Part shown: positions 53,385 to 61,673 of the stretch, one piece after another
Numbering within the stretch: position 1 is the first letter of the stretch
How the letters are laid out: each line of letters opens with the position of its first letter
The notes under the pieces: generated by a model
Told to the model about the DNA's origin: nothing
The model's database searches: none
Seen by the model: only the letters and a program-made list of their open reading frames with translations
Program-made: the position numbers and the translations under genes
Assembly (NCBI RefSeq): GCF_015209965.1
Contig: NZ_MU158689.1
Coordinates: 1,683,522 to 1,747,521 of the forward strand
Length of the DNA: 64,000 nt
Origin: Sphingobacterium pedocola
GTDB lineage: Bacteria; Bacteroidota; Bacteroidia; Sphingobacteriales; Sphingobacteriaceae
Direction: 5' to 3'

Positions 53385-53732
53385 TTATGGACTTTCATGT
53401 GTACGTCTTTTAATCTTTACGGCACCTACAATGACAAATAGGACATAAAAAACAGTTAAAATAACTATAAAAAGCGCTATTATATCCAAATCGGAGGACC
53501 AATGTTCTTCAAGTACAAAATCCCTATAATTATAATAGGCGGCAGCCTTTTCTGATGGGTAATCCTGTGGCATATCCTGCATCGAAAGTGGTGAACTAAA
53601 GTAGTATTGGCAAGTGGGACGATGTTTTAAGAAGATATTGTATTCTCCATAAAACTCGTCATCAGCTGATAAACCGGTCATCAGCCAGGTCACTAAAATC
53701 AACATCGGTGATAGGTAGAAATGCTTTTTCAT
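53385..53732 (-). CDS. Hypothetical exported membrane protein
   Basis: 115 aa. N-terminal signal (MKKHFYLSPMLILVTWLMTG), a short exported loop with HRPTCQYYFSSP, and one C-terminal membrane helix (IIALFIVILTVFYVLFVIVG) followed by a basic cytoplasmic tail (AVKIKRRTHESP). Not recognised. First gene in the minus-strand envelope run. Confidence 0.6.
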   Translation of the reverse strand: MKKHFYLSPMLILVTWLMTGLSADDEFYGEYNIFLKHRPTCQYYFSSPLSMQDMPQDYPSEKAAAYYNYRDFVLEEHWSSDLDIIALFIVILTVFYVLFVIVGAVKIKRRTHESP

Positions 53733-53808
53733 TCTATATGGCGGCGTACAATCTTATGTTTACGTCGTGAATATAGCTTAAAATAAATTGTTAAAATAAT
53801 TTAAATTA

Positions 53809-53850
53809 TGTAACGACTTCCCCTTAAGGCTGAGTATTTTTGTTTCTTAG
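53809..53850. repeat. R1 scrap (3' tail)
   Basis: TGTAACGAC...CCCTTAAG and GAGTATTTTTGTTTC match the stop region and downstream sequence of the R1 NTF2-like genes (GGTAACGACATACCCCTAAA, GGGTATTTTTGTTTC). Confidence 0.65.
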
Positions 53851-53867
53851 GGATCGATAAAAACTAG

Positions 53868-53937
53868 TAAGCGTTTCACTGTAAAATTCTCGGACGACAA
53901 TTCTGAGGTGCCAACGCTTAAAAAATTAGAAACGATG
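53868..53937 (+). repeat. Repeat R3 (5' leader), copy 2
   Basis: Starts TAAGCGTTTCACTGTAAAAT, ends TTAGAAACGATG with the ATG of the HD-domain gene. It aligns end to end with 37811-37880. Confidence 0.75.
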
Positions 53938-54417
53938 AGTATATATTATGAAGATGTATTATATGGAAACTTTAAAATTGAGGGGATTTTAGAGGAACTC
54001 GTTCATACAGAACCCTTCCAAAGACTAAAACGGATTCATCAAGGCGGTGCTATTATCGTTGCCCGACCTGATTTGAATCAAACACGGTATGAACATTCAA
54101 TCGGAGTTATGAAACTAATTCAGATTATGGAAGGTAGTTTAGCAGAACAGATTATGGGTTTATTACATGATATTTCACATACGGCCTTTTCACATCTTAT
54201 TGATTATGTTCTTGACCTACCAGAGGAGAACTACCACGAACGAATTTTTGCCGAAGTGATCCAGCATCCAGAAATTTTAGGAGTAATTGAAAAATATGGA
54301 TTTAGTATGGAGCAGTTTTTAACTCCAGACAAATTTACTATTCTGGATTACCCATTACCAAGTTTATGTGCTGACCGAATTGATTATACACTTGTCTTAC
54401 CGTGCCGTGGCAGGTGA
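53935..54417 (+). pseudogene. HD-domain phosphohydrolase, truncated by repeat R2
   Basis: The start at 53935 follows the R3 leader. It reads MSIYYEDVLYGNFKIEGILE, FQRLKRIHQGGA, TRYEHSIGVMKL and GLLHDISHTAFSH, the His and HD metal motifs of HD phosphohydrolases (dGTPase-like/SAMHD-like). It runs to SLCADRIDYTL, a family motif that is normally followed by 150 or more residues. There the R2 repeat begins, and it adds only VLPCRGR before a stop. The metal site is intact but the protein is about half length, so it is probably non-functional. Confidence 0.75.
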
Positions 54418-54600
54418 GATAATGAGAACGTCCTTCTTACCAAAAGTAGTGACTTTCATGCCACCTATTGATACAGAAAAATATTTCTTATTGCAGATAA
54501 TATCGGGTTAAACTTGGACGTTATATAGGTAATTTCATAATTTAGGTTAATAATTGGTTTGGTAAAATCCCGTTGCTCCCCGCTACGGGATTTTCTATTT
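54396..54600. repeat. Repeat R2, copy 2 (205 bp)
   Basis: Starts TCTTACCGTGCCGTGGCAGG inside the HD-domain gene and ends GGGATTTTCTATTT. Same length as copy 1, with hairpin AAAATCCCGT / ACGGGATTTT at 54564-54594. The sequence between (AATTTCATAATTTAGGTTAA...) is almost unchanged in both copies. Confidence 0.85.
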
Positions 54601-54637
54601 TGTACGCATATTTCATGGAGGTTCAGGACGTGCCTTT

Positions 54638-55219
54638 CTATCGTAAGTGCGTCGGTTTTAGATTCTGCTTTGCACTGTCAACAATTTCAGCAATTCGTTT
54701 TTGCCTTGTCTCTGTTGTTTTGGCAAACACAAGCCAAGCCAAGATTGTTTTCCGTACGGATTTGCTTAAACTTAAAAAGAAGTCTTTTGAATTAGGTTTT
54801 TCAGCGAACTTTTCTTCCAAGTCTGCCGGCACAATTAATTCTTCAACTTCATCCAAAATTGTCCAGGAACCATTTTGTTTTGCAGTTTCTATGCTTGCAA
54901 AGCCTGCCTCTGTCATTAATCCATGCGCTATAAGTTGCTCAACTTTGTTTTTGTTAATTTTTGACCAAGTGCTTTTCGGCTTGCGCTTACTGAAAAACTG
55001 ATGTGATGTTTCTTCGTCAATTTTAATTTTCTTACTATCTATCCAACCAAAGCAAAGGGCAACATCTACAGCTTCGCTCCAGGTGATAGACGGATTTTTG
55101 GATAATTTAGCGTAAAAAACAAGCCAAACAGATTGTTTTGACAAATGATTTTTTGCTAACCATTGTCGCCATTCTGTTTTACTTGTCGGATAAAAAGTTT
55201 CTAGTTCCTTGTTCTGCAT
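54638..55219 (-). CDS. YdeI/OmpD-associated family protein
   Basis: 193 aa from the preferred start at 55219 (MQNKELETFYPTSKTEWRQW). The family pattern is clear: WLAKNHLSKQSVWLVFYAKL, SEAVDVALCFGWIDSKKIKI, FSKRKPKSTWSKINKNKVEQ, IVPADLEEKF and ILAWLVFAKTTETRQKRIAE. Cytoplasmic. Members are linked to bacteriocin tolerance in one system but are otherwise uncharacterised. Its 3' end lies close to R2 copy 2. Confidence 0.85.
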   Translation of the reverse strand: MQNKELETFYPTSKTEWRQWLAKNHLSKQSVWLVFYAKLSKNPSITWSEAVDVALCFGWIDSKKIKIDEETSHQFFSKRKPKSTWSKINKNKVEQLIAHGLMTEAGFASIETAKQNGSWTILDEVEELIVPADLEEKFAEKPNSKDFFLSLSKSVRKTILAWLVFAKTTETRQKRIAEIVDSAKQNLKPTHLR

Positions 55220-55249
55220 ATCTATTTCGTTGCTACTAATATAATACAA

Positions 55250-55626
55250 ACTTGAGAATAAGTAATATACTCCATTTATAATACCAATTTGCGGAACGTT
55301 GATCCCTGATTACCTACTTTTATTTTTCTGATTATTGACATATACAAACACATGGCTTGATAATATTTTGACGGGAGGGATCTCCGGTTCCATATTGAGT
55401 CTAACCCGGAAGAGTTTTCCATCCATCTTTTCGACATCGGATCTATGATGGAAAACCACCTTAGGATTCACCATAAGCGGACATACACGAGTTTCTTAAT
55501 TTATTATAGGTTTAAAACTGGTTACAGAATAACGCGATGCCATAATTCGGCGATGGCGCTGTTAATTTTCGGTTAACATACATTTCATTAAAATTATTAG
55601 ATTTGACGGAGAAACACAATCTTTAA
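55250..55626. other. Intergenic region, ~380 bp
   Basis: Holds the coding-like minus-strand scrap DVEKMDGKLFRVRLNMEPEI (near 55370-55450), similar to the scrap at 50060-50165, and presumably the histidine kinase promoter close to 55600. No intact gene. Confidence 0.4.
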
Positions 55627-56814
55627 ATGAATAAAGAATTAAGCTTAGAACTTCAACGGGATATTGAAAATATTGCAAATAACAGTTCTATCAGGTCAAT
55701 ACTGAATGTGATATGTAAAACAACTGGGATGGGGTTTTCTGCGGTTGCAAGAGTAACTGATGATAAGTGGATTACCTGCTTATCTCAGGATGAAATTAAT
55801 TTTGGGCTCTCTTCAGGGGATGAATTAACGCTCGAAACAACTATTTGCAACGAAATTAGGCAACACCAGAATCCTGTTGTAATTGAAGAAGTTGCTGAAA
55901 GTTCACGATATTGCAATCATCATACCCCTGCACAATATGGATTTCAAAGCTATATTTCTTTTCCTATTTTCAGGAAAGATGGTAGTTTTTTTGGTACGTT
56001 ATGCGCAATTGATCCGTCGCCAGCAAAATTAGAAACTGAGCAGATAAAGGAACTATTTACCCTTTATACTGAGCTTATCACTTTTCACCTTGACAAAATT
56101 GATGAAATGGAAGAACTGTCCTCCATTTTACTAGAAGAAATAAGGGTTGCCGAACACCGTGAGACATTTATTGCCATATTGGGGCACGATCTACGAAATC
56201 CCATCGGAATAACCCGGAGGTGCGCAGATACACTTTTGACAACAGAACTTTCCGCATTTGCAAAAAGACAGGTAAGTTCGATCAAGTCCGCAACATACCA
56301 GATGCAGTTACTGATCGATAATTTATTAGGCTTCGCAAAGGGTCATCTGGGGGATGGTATTCAGTTGAAATTAAGAGGCAATAATCGCGAGCTTAAAAGG
56401 ACATTAATCCAAGTTGTTAGGGAATTGGAACCAATATACGAAGGGTATGAAATTAAATTATCGATAACTCTAGATAAAGTGGTGGTTTGTGATCCGGATA
56501 GGATAAGTCAATTATTTTCAAATTTAATAGGAAATGCCATACAACACGGAACGCAACGGCAGCCCATCGAAATTGAAATTAAAACTGCATTAAATAAATT
56601 TCTGCTCAAAGTTTCCAACAGAGGAGAGAAAATTCCTTTGCAGACGCAAGCTAATTTATTCAAGCCTTATTTTACGACGAACGCTGAAACCAATAAATCG
56701 GGATTGGGCTTAGGACTTTATATATGCTCTGAAATCGCAAAGGCACATGGGGGCGATATAGTCGTTCAATCCACAGATCAGCAGACATCTTTTGAGTTTA
56801 CCATGCCTATTTAA
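55627..56814 (+). CDS. GAF-domain sensor histidine kinase
   Basis: 395 aa, no membrane segment. GAF domain at ~20-160 (GFSAVARVTDDKWITCLSQD, SYISFPIFRKDGSFFGTLCA, IDPSP). HisKA with phospho-accepting His187 in LGHDLRNPIG. ATPase domain with N-box FSNLIGNAIQHG, VSNRGEKIP (weak G1), and GLGLGLYICSEIAKAHGG. All kinase motifs are usable. There is no receiver gene beside it. Ligand of the GAF domain is unknown; light, redox or small molecules are family options. An R1 scrap follows the stop. Confidence 0.9.
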   Translation: MNKELSLELQRDIENIANNSSIRSILNVICKTTGMGFSAVARVTDDKWITCLSQDEINFGLSSGDELTLETTICNEIRQHQNPVVIEEVAESSRYCNHHTPAQYGFQSYISFPIFRKDGSFFGTLCAIDPSPAKLETEQIKELFTLYTELITFHLDKIDEMEELSSILLEEIRVAEHRETFIAILGHDLRNPIGITRRCADTLLTTELSAFAKRQVSSIKSATYQMQLLIDNLLGFAKGHLGDGIQLKLRGNNRELKRTLIQVVRELEPIYEGYEIKLSITLDKVVVCDPDRISQLFSNLIGNAIQHGTQRQPIEIEIKTALNKFLLKVSNRGEKIPLQTQANLFKPYFTTNAETNKSGLGLGLYICSEIAKAHGGDIVVQSTDQQTSFEFTMPI

Positions 56815-56815
56815 A

Positions 56816-56862
56816 TGCAGCACAACTGTAAAACGACTTACCGAATACCGGATGAATGCGGT
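56816..56862. repeat. R1 scrap (middle of the NTF2-like gene)
   Basis: ATGCAGCACAACTGTAAAAC, then GACTTACCGAATACCGGATG and AATGCGGTAGA match the region encoding LQYNCKTTYQILDECGK. It begins two bases after the kinase stop. Confidence 0.75.
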
Positions 56863-56897
56863 AGATTGCCACTCTAAAGATAGACATAACTGCTACC

Positions 56898-57707
56898 TTA
56901 TATCCAACCTTCGACCAAAGCCGTTTTAACGACTTCGATCATATTTTTGCATTTCATCTTCTTAAGGATGTTTTTACGATGTGTGCGTACGGTATGTTCA
57001 CTCACAAATAGTTTCTCTGCGACTTCCTTGCTTTCCATTCCCTCTGCCAATAAGTCGATTACCTTTAGTTCGGCTGGGGATAATGTGCTTGGGAAACAGT
57101 CCTTGTATTCCTCTTTATGGAAGACGGGTATGCGCTTGGGGTTTTCGGGATCACTTGTGTCCACGATATAATGGCTGTATTTCCTGGTCGGTTGCATACT
57201 ACTGATATCCGAATAGATATTCAACATGTAGATGGGTTCCATATTTTCGTTAAACAAAACAGGGATACTTTGTGCCAATACAAACATGGTTTTTCCGTCT
57301 TTGCAAACTAGGTCGAGGGTCCTATTCACCTTTATAAAAGGTCGATTTTGAGGCGCTTGATCATATAGGTATTTAAAATACCGTGTCCCTCCCCTTACAC
57401 CACGAACTACGTCTTTTAAGTGATGTATCTTTAACATCAAACCATAACCATTTTTAATAACTTCTTCTTTGCTGTACCCGATAAAGTGCTGTATCGGACC
57501 GCCTGCATCGATGATCGATAAGGTAGTAATATCTGCCAACGAATAAAAATAGGTATCGAAGGCATGGAAAACACGTAGGTAATTGTTCAGATCAAATTCC
57601 TTTTTCCGCTGCAAGACATCGCGCTTTCCATGTGCTGTCTGCGAATACCTGCTGAATTCCTGAAACGATTCCGATATCTTTCGAAATAAGAATTGGTTAA
57701 TGCCCAT
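56898..57707 (-). CDS. PAS-type LuxR-family transcriptional regulator
   Basis: About 270 aa from the start at 57707 (MGINQFLFRKISESFQEFSR). The middle is PAS-like (LADITTLSIIDAGGPIQHFI, GYSKEEVIKNGYGLML, PVLFNENMEPIYMLNIYSDI). The C-terminal LuxR helix-turn-helix is clear: LSPAELKVIDLLAEGMESKE, VAEKLFVSEHTVRTHRKNIL, KKMKCKN. It binds DNA through the C-terminus; the PAS domain may sense a ligand. It is convergent with the GAF kinase gene, so a functional link is possible but not shown. Confidence 0.85.
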   Translation of the reverse strand: MGINQFLFRKISESFQEFSRYSQTAHGKRDVLQRKKEFDLNNYLRVFHAFDTYFYSLADITTLSIIDAGGPIQHFIGYSKEEVIKNGYGLMLKIHHLKDVVRGVRGGTRYFKYLYDQAPQNRPFIKVNRTLDLVCKDGKTMFVLAQSIPVLFNENMEPIYMLNIYSDISSMQPTRKYSHYIVDTSDPENPKRIPVFHKEEYKDCFPSTLSPAELKVIDLLAEGMESKEVAEKLFVSEHTVRTHRKNILKKMKCKNMIEVVKTALVEGWI

Positions 57708-58044
57708 AGTAATCAGTTTTTTTATGCTAATTCGCTTATCCAACCTATCGGCATGTGAATTAACAAAATTAGCGCAGACCAAAATATGAATTTTCGTAAT
57801 ATTTCCAAAATAAGTACTCCGGCAGATCGCTATAGATTTGCTAACTGCGAATAGGTGCCGAATCGTTTTTCTTTCAGGAAGAGCACGCGAAGAAATACGA
57901 GGACGCTAAATATGGAGCCATTCAGGACGACTGTGTGGGCTGTCTGCACCGTTTAGTGATTTTGTGAAATGTAGAGACGACTGCAAAATCAGCAATTTAC
58001 TCGCTCGTATGTGCAGGTAGATCAGCGCTTTTGACAGGCTTGAA

Positions 58045-58090
58045 TTGGAATAGCAACTTGAGTAACACTTAGTCTCAGTTGCTATTCCAA
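58045..58090 (-). terminator. Long hairpin after the alkaline phosphatase gene
   Basis: TTGGAATAGCAACT / AGTTGCTATTCCAA (14-bp perfect arms) with extra partial pairs toward the loop. It lies 8 nt beyond the phosphatase stop at 58098. The region 57708-58044 shows no other gene. Confidence 0.75.
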
Positions 58091-58097
58091 AACAAGG

Positions 58098-59993
58098 CTA
58101 TTTTGTCGGAAGGTTGAGCACGCGATAGATCAGCTTAGCAATATCTGCATTGTCTAAAAAACCTTGGAACAAATCTGCTCCGGGACCATAAGCCATCAGC
58201 GGTACAGGTATGCCCGTATGATCTGTAGTTGCAAAATTCCCTAGCACATTACCCTTGTCTTTTTCAGCATCTAGCAATACTAAACCGCCGGTCTCGTGGT
58301 CGGAAGTAACGAGTACCAAGGTCTCTCCGTCTGCATCTGCATAACGCAGCGCCTCACCCACCATACGATCAAAACTCAAGTATTCTGCTATGGTAAAGGG
58401 GAGCGAATTGCTGTGACCACCCCCATCAATCTTCGCGCCTTCTACCATTAAAAAGAATCCGTTGTCTGCAGCTCTTTGCTTCAAAAACTGCACAGATGGT
58501 GCGAACGTATGTTCAATTAATCGATAATCGGTTTTTGTATCATCTTGGTCTTTCTTCAGCTTATCCCACTCCCGATCCACCTTGTCCTGCGCAAATACAA
58601 GTAAACGTTCGCTTTTGGAATCAGCAATATGTTCTGCGTCCAGCATAATCTCCACTCCCTTGGCCTTTAGTCCACTGAGCAGTGTGCTGTCGGCTTCAGC
58701 AAAAATAGAATGAAAGCCACCCACCATAAGTGACAACTTTGAATCTACGAGCTGTGCAGCAATGCTGTCTGTCCGGTTTCGTTCGCTAACATGCGCATAG
58801 AAAGACGAAGGTGTAGCGCCGGTAATGCGATCGTTGGAAACAATACCGCTCACCATGCCCGCTTTCGCTATTTGGTCGGGAATGTTGCTAACGCGATTGC
58901 CCATAGTGTCTACTCCGATGTACCGGTTTCGGGTCTTCACTCCTGTCGCCAAAGCGCTACCTCCTGCGGCGGAATCGGTATGGTAGTTGTCGGTAGAGCT
59001 CGTCACCAGATAACCGGTGTAAGGCATATTGAGCACATTTAGCTGCCCCCGATTGGCCATTGCGGCTGCCCAGAGCTGCGACAGTCCAGCACCGTCACTA
59101 ATGAGCAGGATCACGTTCTTCGGGTGTACAGACGATGTACTCTTTTCCCGCTGGGGCACATAGGGCGAATAAAAGTCAGCATTTGTATGGCTATTCTTCG
59201 GGTAGGCTTGTACAAACTGTGCAGCTGCCATGGGTTGGTCGGTGTTGATGTAATCGACCCCCATTTTCATCCATTCATACCAGGTGGTTTTGGTATCTGG
59301 AGCTGCCCAAAATCGAAACTTCTTGCCCAGGTTATGGACCGAATCCACCGCGCTCTTAACACGTCTATAGTCGCCATCGGTCAACCTTCCTAGGCCATTC
59401 CATTCGGAATACTTTGGAAAAGGTGCACTAAATAATCCGACCCTCGCTAGCTGCGAAGCGGTATAGTGTCGTTGGAGTTCGCCGTCGAAAAAGAAAACTT
59501 CATCGTAACGATGAAAGTCTTCGGGTGCCGGCCGATCACCGCTGATTAGTAGCTTGACCGCTTTCGGGTTGTTTTTGCTATCAAAAAGTTGCCGATGTGG
59601 TTCAATCTTCTTGAGCAGCGCTTCCAATATACCTTTTCCATCCGCTTTTGGATCGATCAACAGCTGTAGCTGGCCGCCTTCAGGATACAAATACCCCTCT
59701 TTGCTATCGGCGAAAGCCTTCAGTATTGGTTGCAGGTACAAACGGTCGAACGTGTTTGCCGTGGTGATCTCCTGCTGCTCGTGCGCTACGTAAAGTTCGC
59801 CATCTTGTAAAAATAAGTCGACCTCAATCGATCCGAAGCCTAGCCCATAGGCCAGTTCAAACGGATGATTTCGGGTGTAATCGTTATGCGAATGCAGATT
59901 TTGCAGATAGGCCGTGGGCCTGATCTGCGCAAACGTGGGTGTAGCGAACAGAAGTGCCGCGCCCACAAATTTTGATAATAGTATTTTCTTCAT
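58098..59993 (-). CDS. Phosphodiesterase-like / alkaline phosphatase fusion, secreted
   Basis: About 631 aa from the start at 59993 (MKKILLSKFVGAALLFATPT, cleaved near FAQ). Residues ~20-270 resemble the PI-PLC/glycerophosphodiesterase superfamily: LHSHNDYTRNHPFELAYGLG, FGSIEVDLFLQDGELYVAHE. Residues ~285-625 are an alkaline phosphatase: VILLISDGAGLSQLWAAAMA (metal Asp), DSAAGGSALATG (nucleophile Ser), SNDRITGATPSSFYAHVSER, LMVEGAKIDGGGHSN, LVTSDHETGG and TDHTG. Metal ligands appear complete. Inferred role: release of phosphate from an organic phosphodiester or monoester taken from outside. It lies just upstream in map order of the SusD/SusC pair on the same strand, consistent with one locus. 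Confidence 0.9.
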   Translation of the reverse strand: MKKILLSKFVGAALLFATPTFAQIRPTAYLQNLHSHNDYTRNHPFELAYGLGFGSIEVDLFLQDGELYVAHEQQEITTANTFDRLYLQPILKAFADSKEGYLYPEGGQLQLLIDPKADGKGILEALLKKIEPHRQLFDSKNNPKAVKLLISGDRPAPEDFHRYDEVFFFDGELQRHYTASQLARVGLFSAPFPKYSEWNGLGRLTDGDYRRVKSAVDSVHNLGKKFRFWAAPDTKTTWYEWMKMGVDYINTDQPMAAAQFVQAYPKNSHTNADFYSPYVPQREKSTSSVHPKNVILLISDGAGLSQLWAAAMANRGQLNVLNMPYTGYLVTSSTDNYHTDSAAGGSALATGVKTRNRYIGVDTMGNRVSNIPDQIAKAGMVSGIVSNDRITGATPSSFYAHVSERNRTDSIAAQLVDSKLSLMVGGFHSIFAEADSTLLSGLKAKGVEIMLDAEHIADSKSERLLVFAQDKVDREWDKLKKDQDDTKTDYRLIEHTFAPSVQFLKQRAADNGFFLMVEGAKIDGGGHSNSLPFTIAEYLSFDRMVGEALRYADADGETLVLVTSDHETGGLVLLDAEKDKGNVLGNFATTDHTGIPVPLMAYGPGADLFQGFLDNADIAKLIYRVLNLPTK

Positions 59994-60057
59994 TTTATAA
60001 CTAGTGTGTAAAATATACAATCCATATCAGCCACCCTAACTTCGGGAAGCACATGTT

Positions 60058-61590
60058 TTAGGGTTGAAACCAGACTTTCACGTTATGATCGGGCATCTTC
60101 CCGCCCATATGCTGCTCTACCCATTCCATCAAGCTGGGATTATTCTGTTCATTATCCGAATATACGTATCTTACGGGTATCTGTGCCAATACCGAAGGTC
60201 CGGGTTTAATCTCGGGAATACCTGTACGACGCCATGACGCCCAACCCTCGAAACCGTTCAGGAAGCTGTCCATAAAATATTGCTCGGCGATCATGCGGAG
60301 TCCGTTTGCCGGTTGGTAATGGTTTGCTGCGTTTTCCCAATAGGCCTCACGTTGGCTATCACTGATAAAGGGGTTCTGTGCGTGCGTCTGACTTCCCACT
60401 TGCTTCCATTTATCGAATGATGCATTTACAGCCTGCTTATATACGGATTCGACCTCGCCGGTGACGCCCATGTTCCGTTGGATGGCTTCCGCTTTTAACA
60501 GGAGCAACTCCGCGTAGCTCATCAAAAATGCTCTATTGTCCTGACGGATACGACGACCAATGACAGAAAAGTCTGCTTCCCCAAATCCGCTACTCGCATA
60601 GAATGCTTCTTGCTCTGCAGCGCTTAAACCTGTCGCCTGCCCGCGGTATTCCAGCGGCTTAGCGGGATCGTTCGCATTTGCTAAAAAAGAGTTCCTGGTG
60701 GGTGCCGCGTATACGGTAAGACGTGGGTCAGCTCCCTTTTTTAGCAGATCCATCATAACAACGCTCACTCGGGCATTATCGGAAAAGTCGACCCCACTAC
60801 CGTCTGAAAACGGATTTTGGATATACCATCGGTAAAAATCGCTTGAATTGTTGTATACCAGCGTGGCAGCATCCGTCACGTCCGTAAATACGGGATAACG
60901 ATTTGCGTCGTTGAAGATCGCCGCCACCTGCTGTGCAACGTCTGCTTTTGCGGACTGCCGCATCAAAATCCGTACTTTCAACGAATTCGCAAACTTTCGC
61001 CACTTTTGAAGATCACCGTTATACAAGATATCCCGGCTGATGGAAGAGCCGGATGGCAGGTTAGCTAACAACCCGTTGGCCGTCTCCAGATCTGCTAACA
61101 TACGCTGGTAGACTTCTTCTTGTTTTTGGAACGTTGCGAACTCGAAGCCATCTACATTGCCCATACCAGCTTCATCGTATGGAATATCTCCATAAGCATC
61201 CGTTACCAATGAAAGGATGTACACCTTATTGATATGTGCCAAAGCCAGATATTGTGGCTGATTGGCCTGCTCGGCCAGAACCTTCATTTGATTAATGTCT
61301 TTGACGAGCCGGACAGCTCCGTTCCATTCTTCACGCCAATTGGCTCCCGTGAGGTTGTATCTCCCGTCACTCTCACTGGTACCTCCTGGATACGCGAGGT
61401 GTTGTACATACTGCCCTGCTCGTGTGCCACTAGCCACCATCGTGCCGACACCGCCACTGATGATGGGTGGCAGTAGCATCTGTACGGGTACTATTGCTGG
61501 GTTATTGGGATCTACATTGATTTCTTCAAAGTCTTTGCAAGACTGCAACGCTAAAGCTACAGCGGCCAGACAAACTATATATTTTTTCAT
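60058..61590 (-). CDS. SusD-like (SusD/RagB superfamily) outer-membrane lipoprotein
   Basis: 510 aa. Lipoprotein signal MKKYIVCLAAVALALQSC, Cys18, then KDFEEINVDPNNP, typical of the SusD_2 subtype. TPR-like segments (LALAHINKVYILSLVTDAYG, DIPYDEAGMG) and a C-terminal QYFMDSFLNGFEGWASWRRT, GIPEI motif. It follows the SusC gene on the same strand (~80-nt gap) and is followed 64 nt later by the phosphatase fusion. Predicted surface ligand-binding partner of SusC. Confidence 0.93.
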   Translation of the reverse strand: MKKYIVCLAAVALALQSCKDFEEINVDPNNPAIVPVQMLLPPIISGGVGTMVASGTRAGQYVQHLAYPGGTSESDGRYNLTGANWREEWNGAVRLVKDINQMKVLAEQANQPQYLALAHINKVYILSLVTDAYGDIPYDEAGMGNVDGFEFATFQKQEEVYQRMLADLETANGLLANLPSGSSISRDILYNGDLQKWRKFANSLKVRILMRQSAKADVAQQVAAIFNDANRYPVFTDVTDAATLVYNNSSDFYRWYIQNPFSDGSGVDFSDNARVSVVMMDLLKKGADPRLTVYAAPTRNSFLANANDPAKPLEYRGQATGLSAAEQEAFYASSGFGEADFSVIGRRIRQDNRAFLMSYAELLLLKAEAIQRNMGVTGEVESVYKQAVNASFDKWKQVGSQTHAQNPFISDSQREAYWENAANHYQPANGLRMIAEQYFMDSFLNGFEGWASWRRTGIPEIKPGPSVLAQIPVRYVYSDNEQNNPSLMEWVEQHMGGKMPDHNVKVWFQP

Positions 61591-61673
61591 GGTATATACT
61601 CGTTGTTTTTCGTGTTTTAATAATTATTGACAAGCCTAAGCGTGCGACGCTATAAATGAAGGCATTCATCGAT

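Noticed and set aside
47147-54600. R2 copies as integron attC sites
   Set aside because: No integrase, no recognisable R-box core, and the hairpin looks like an ordinary terminator stem; gene cassettes do not end consistently at it.
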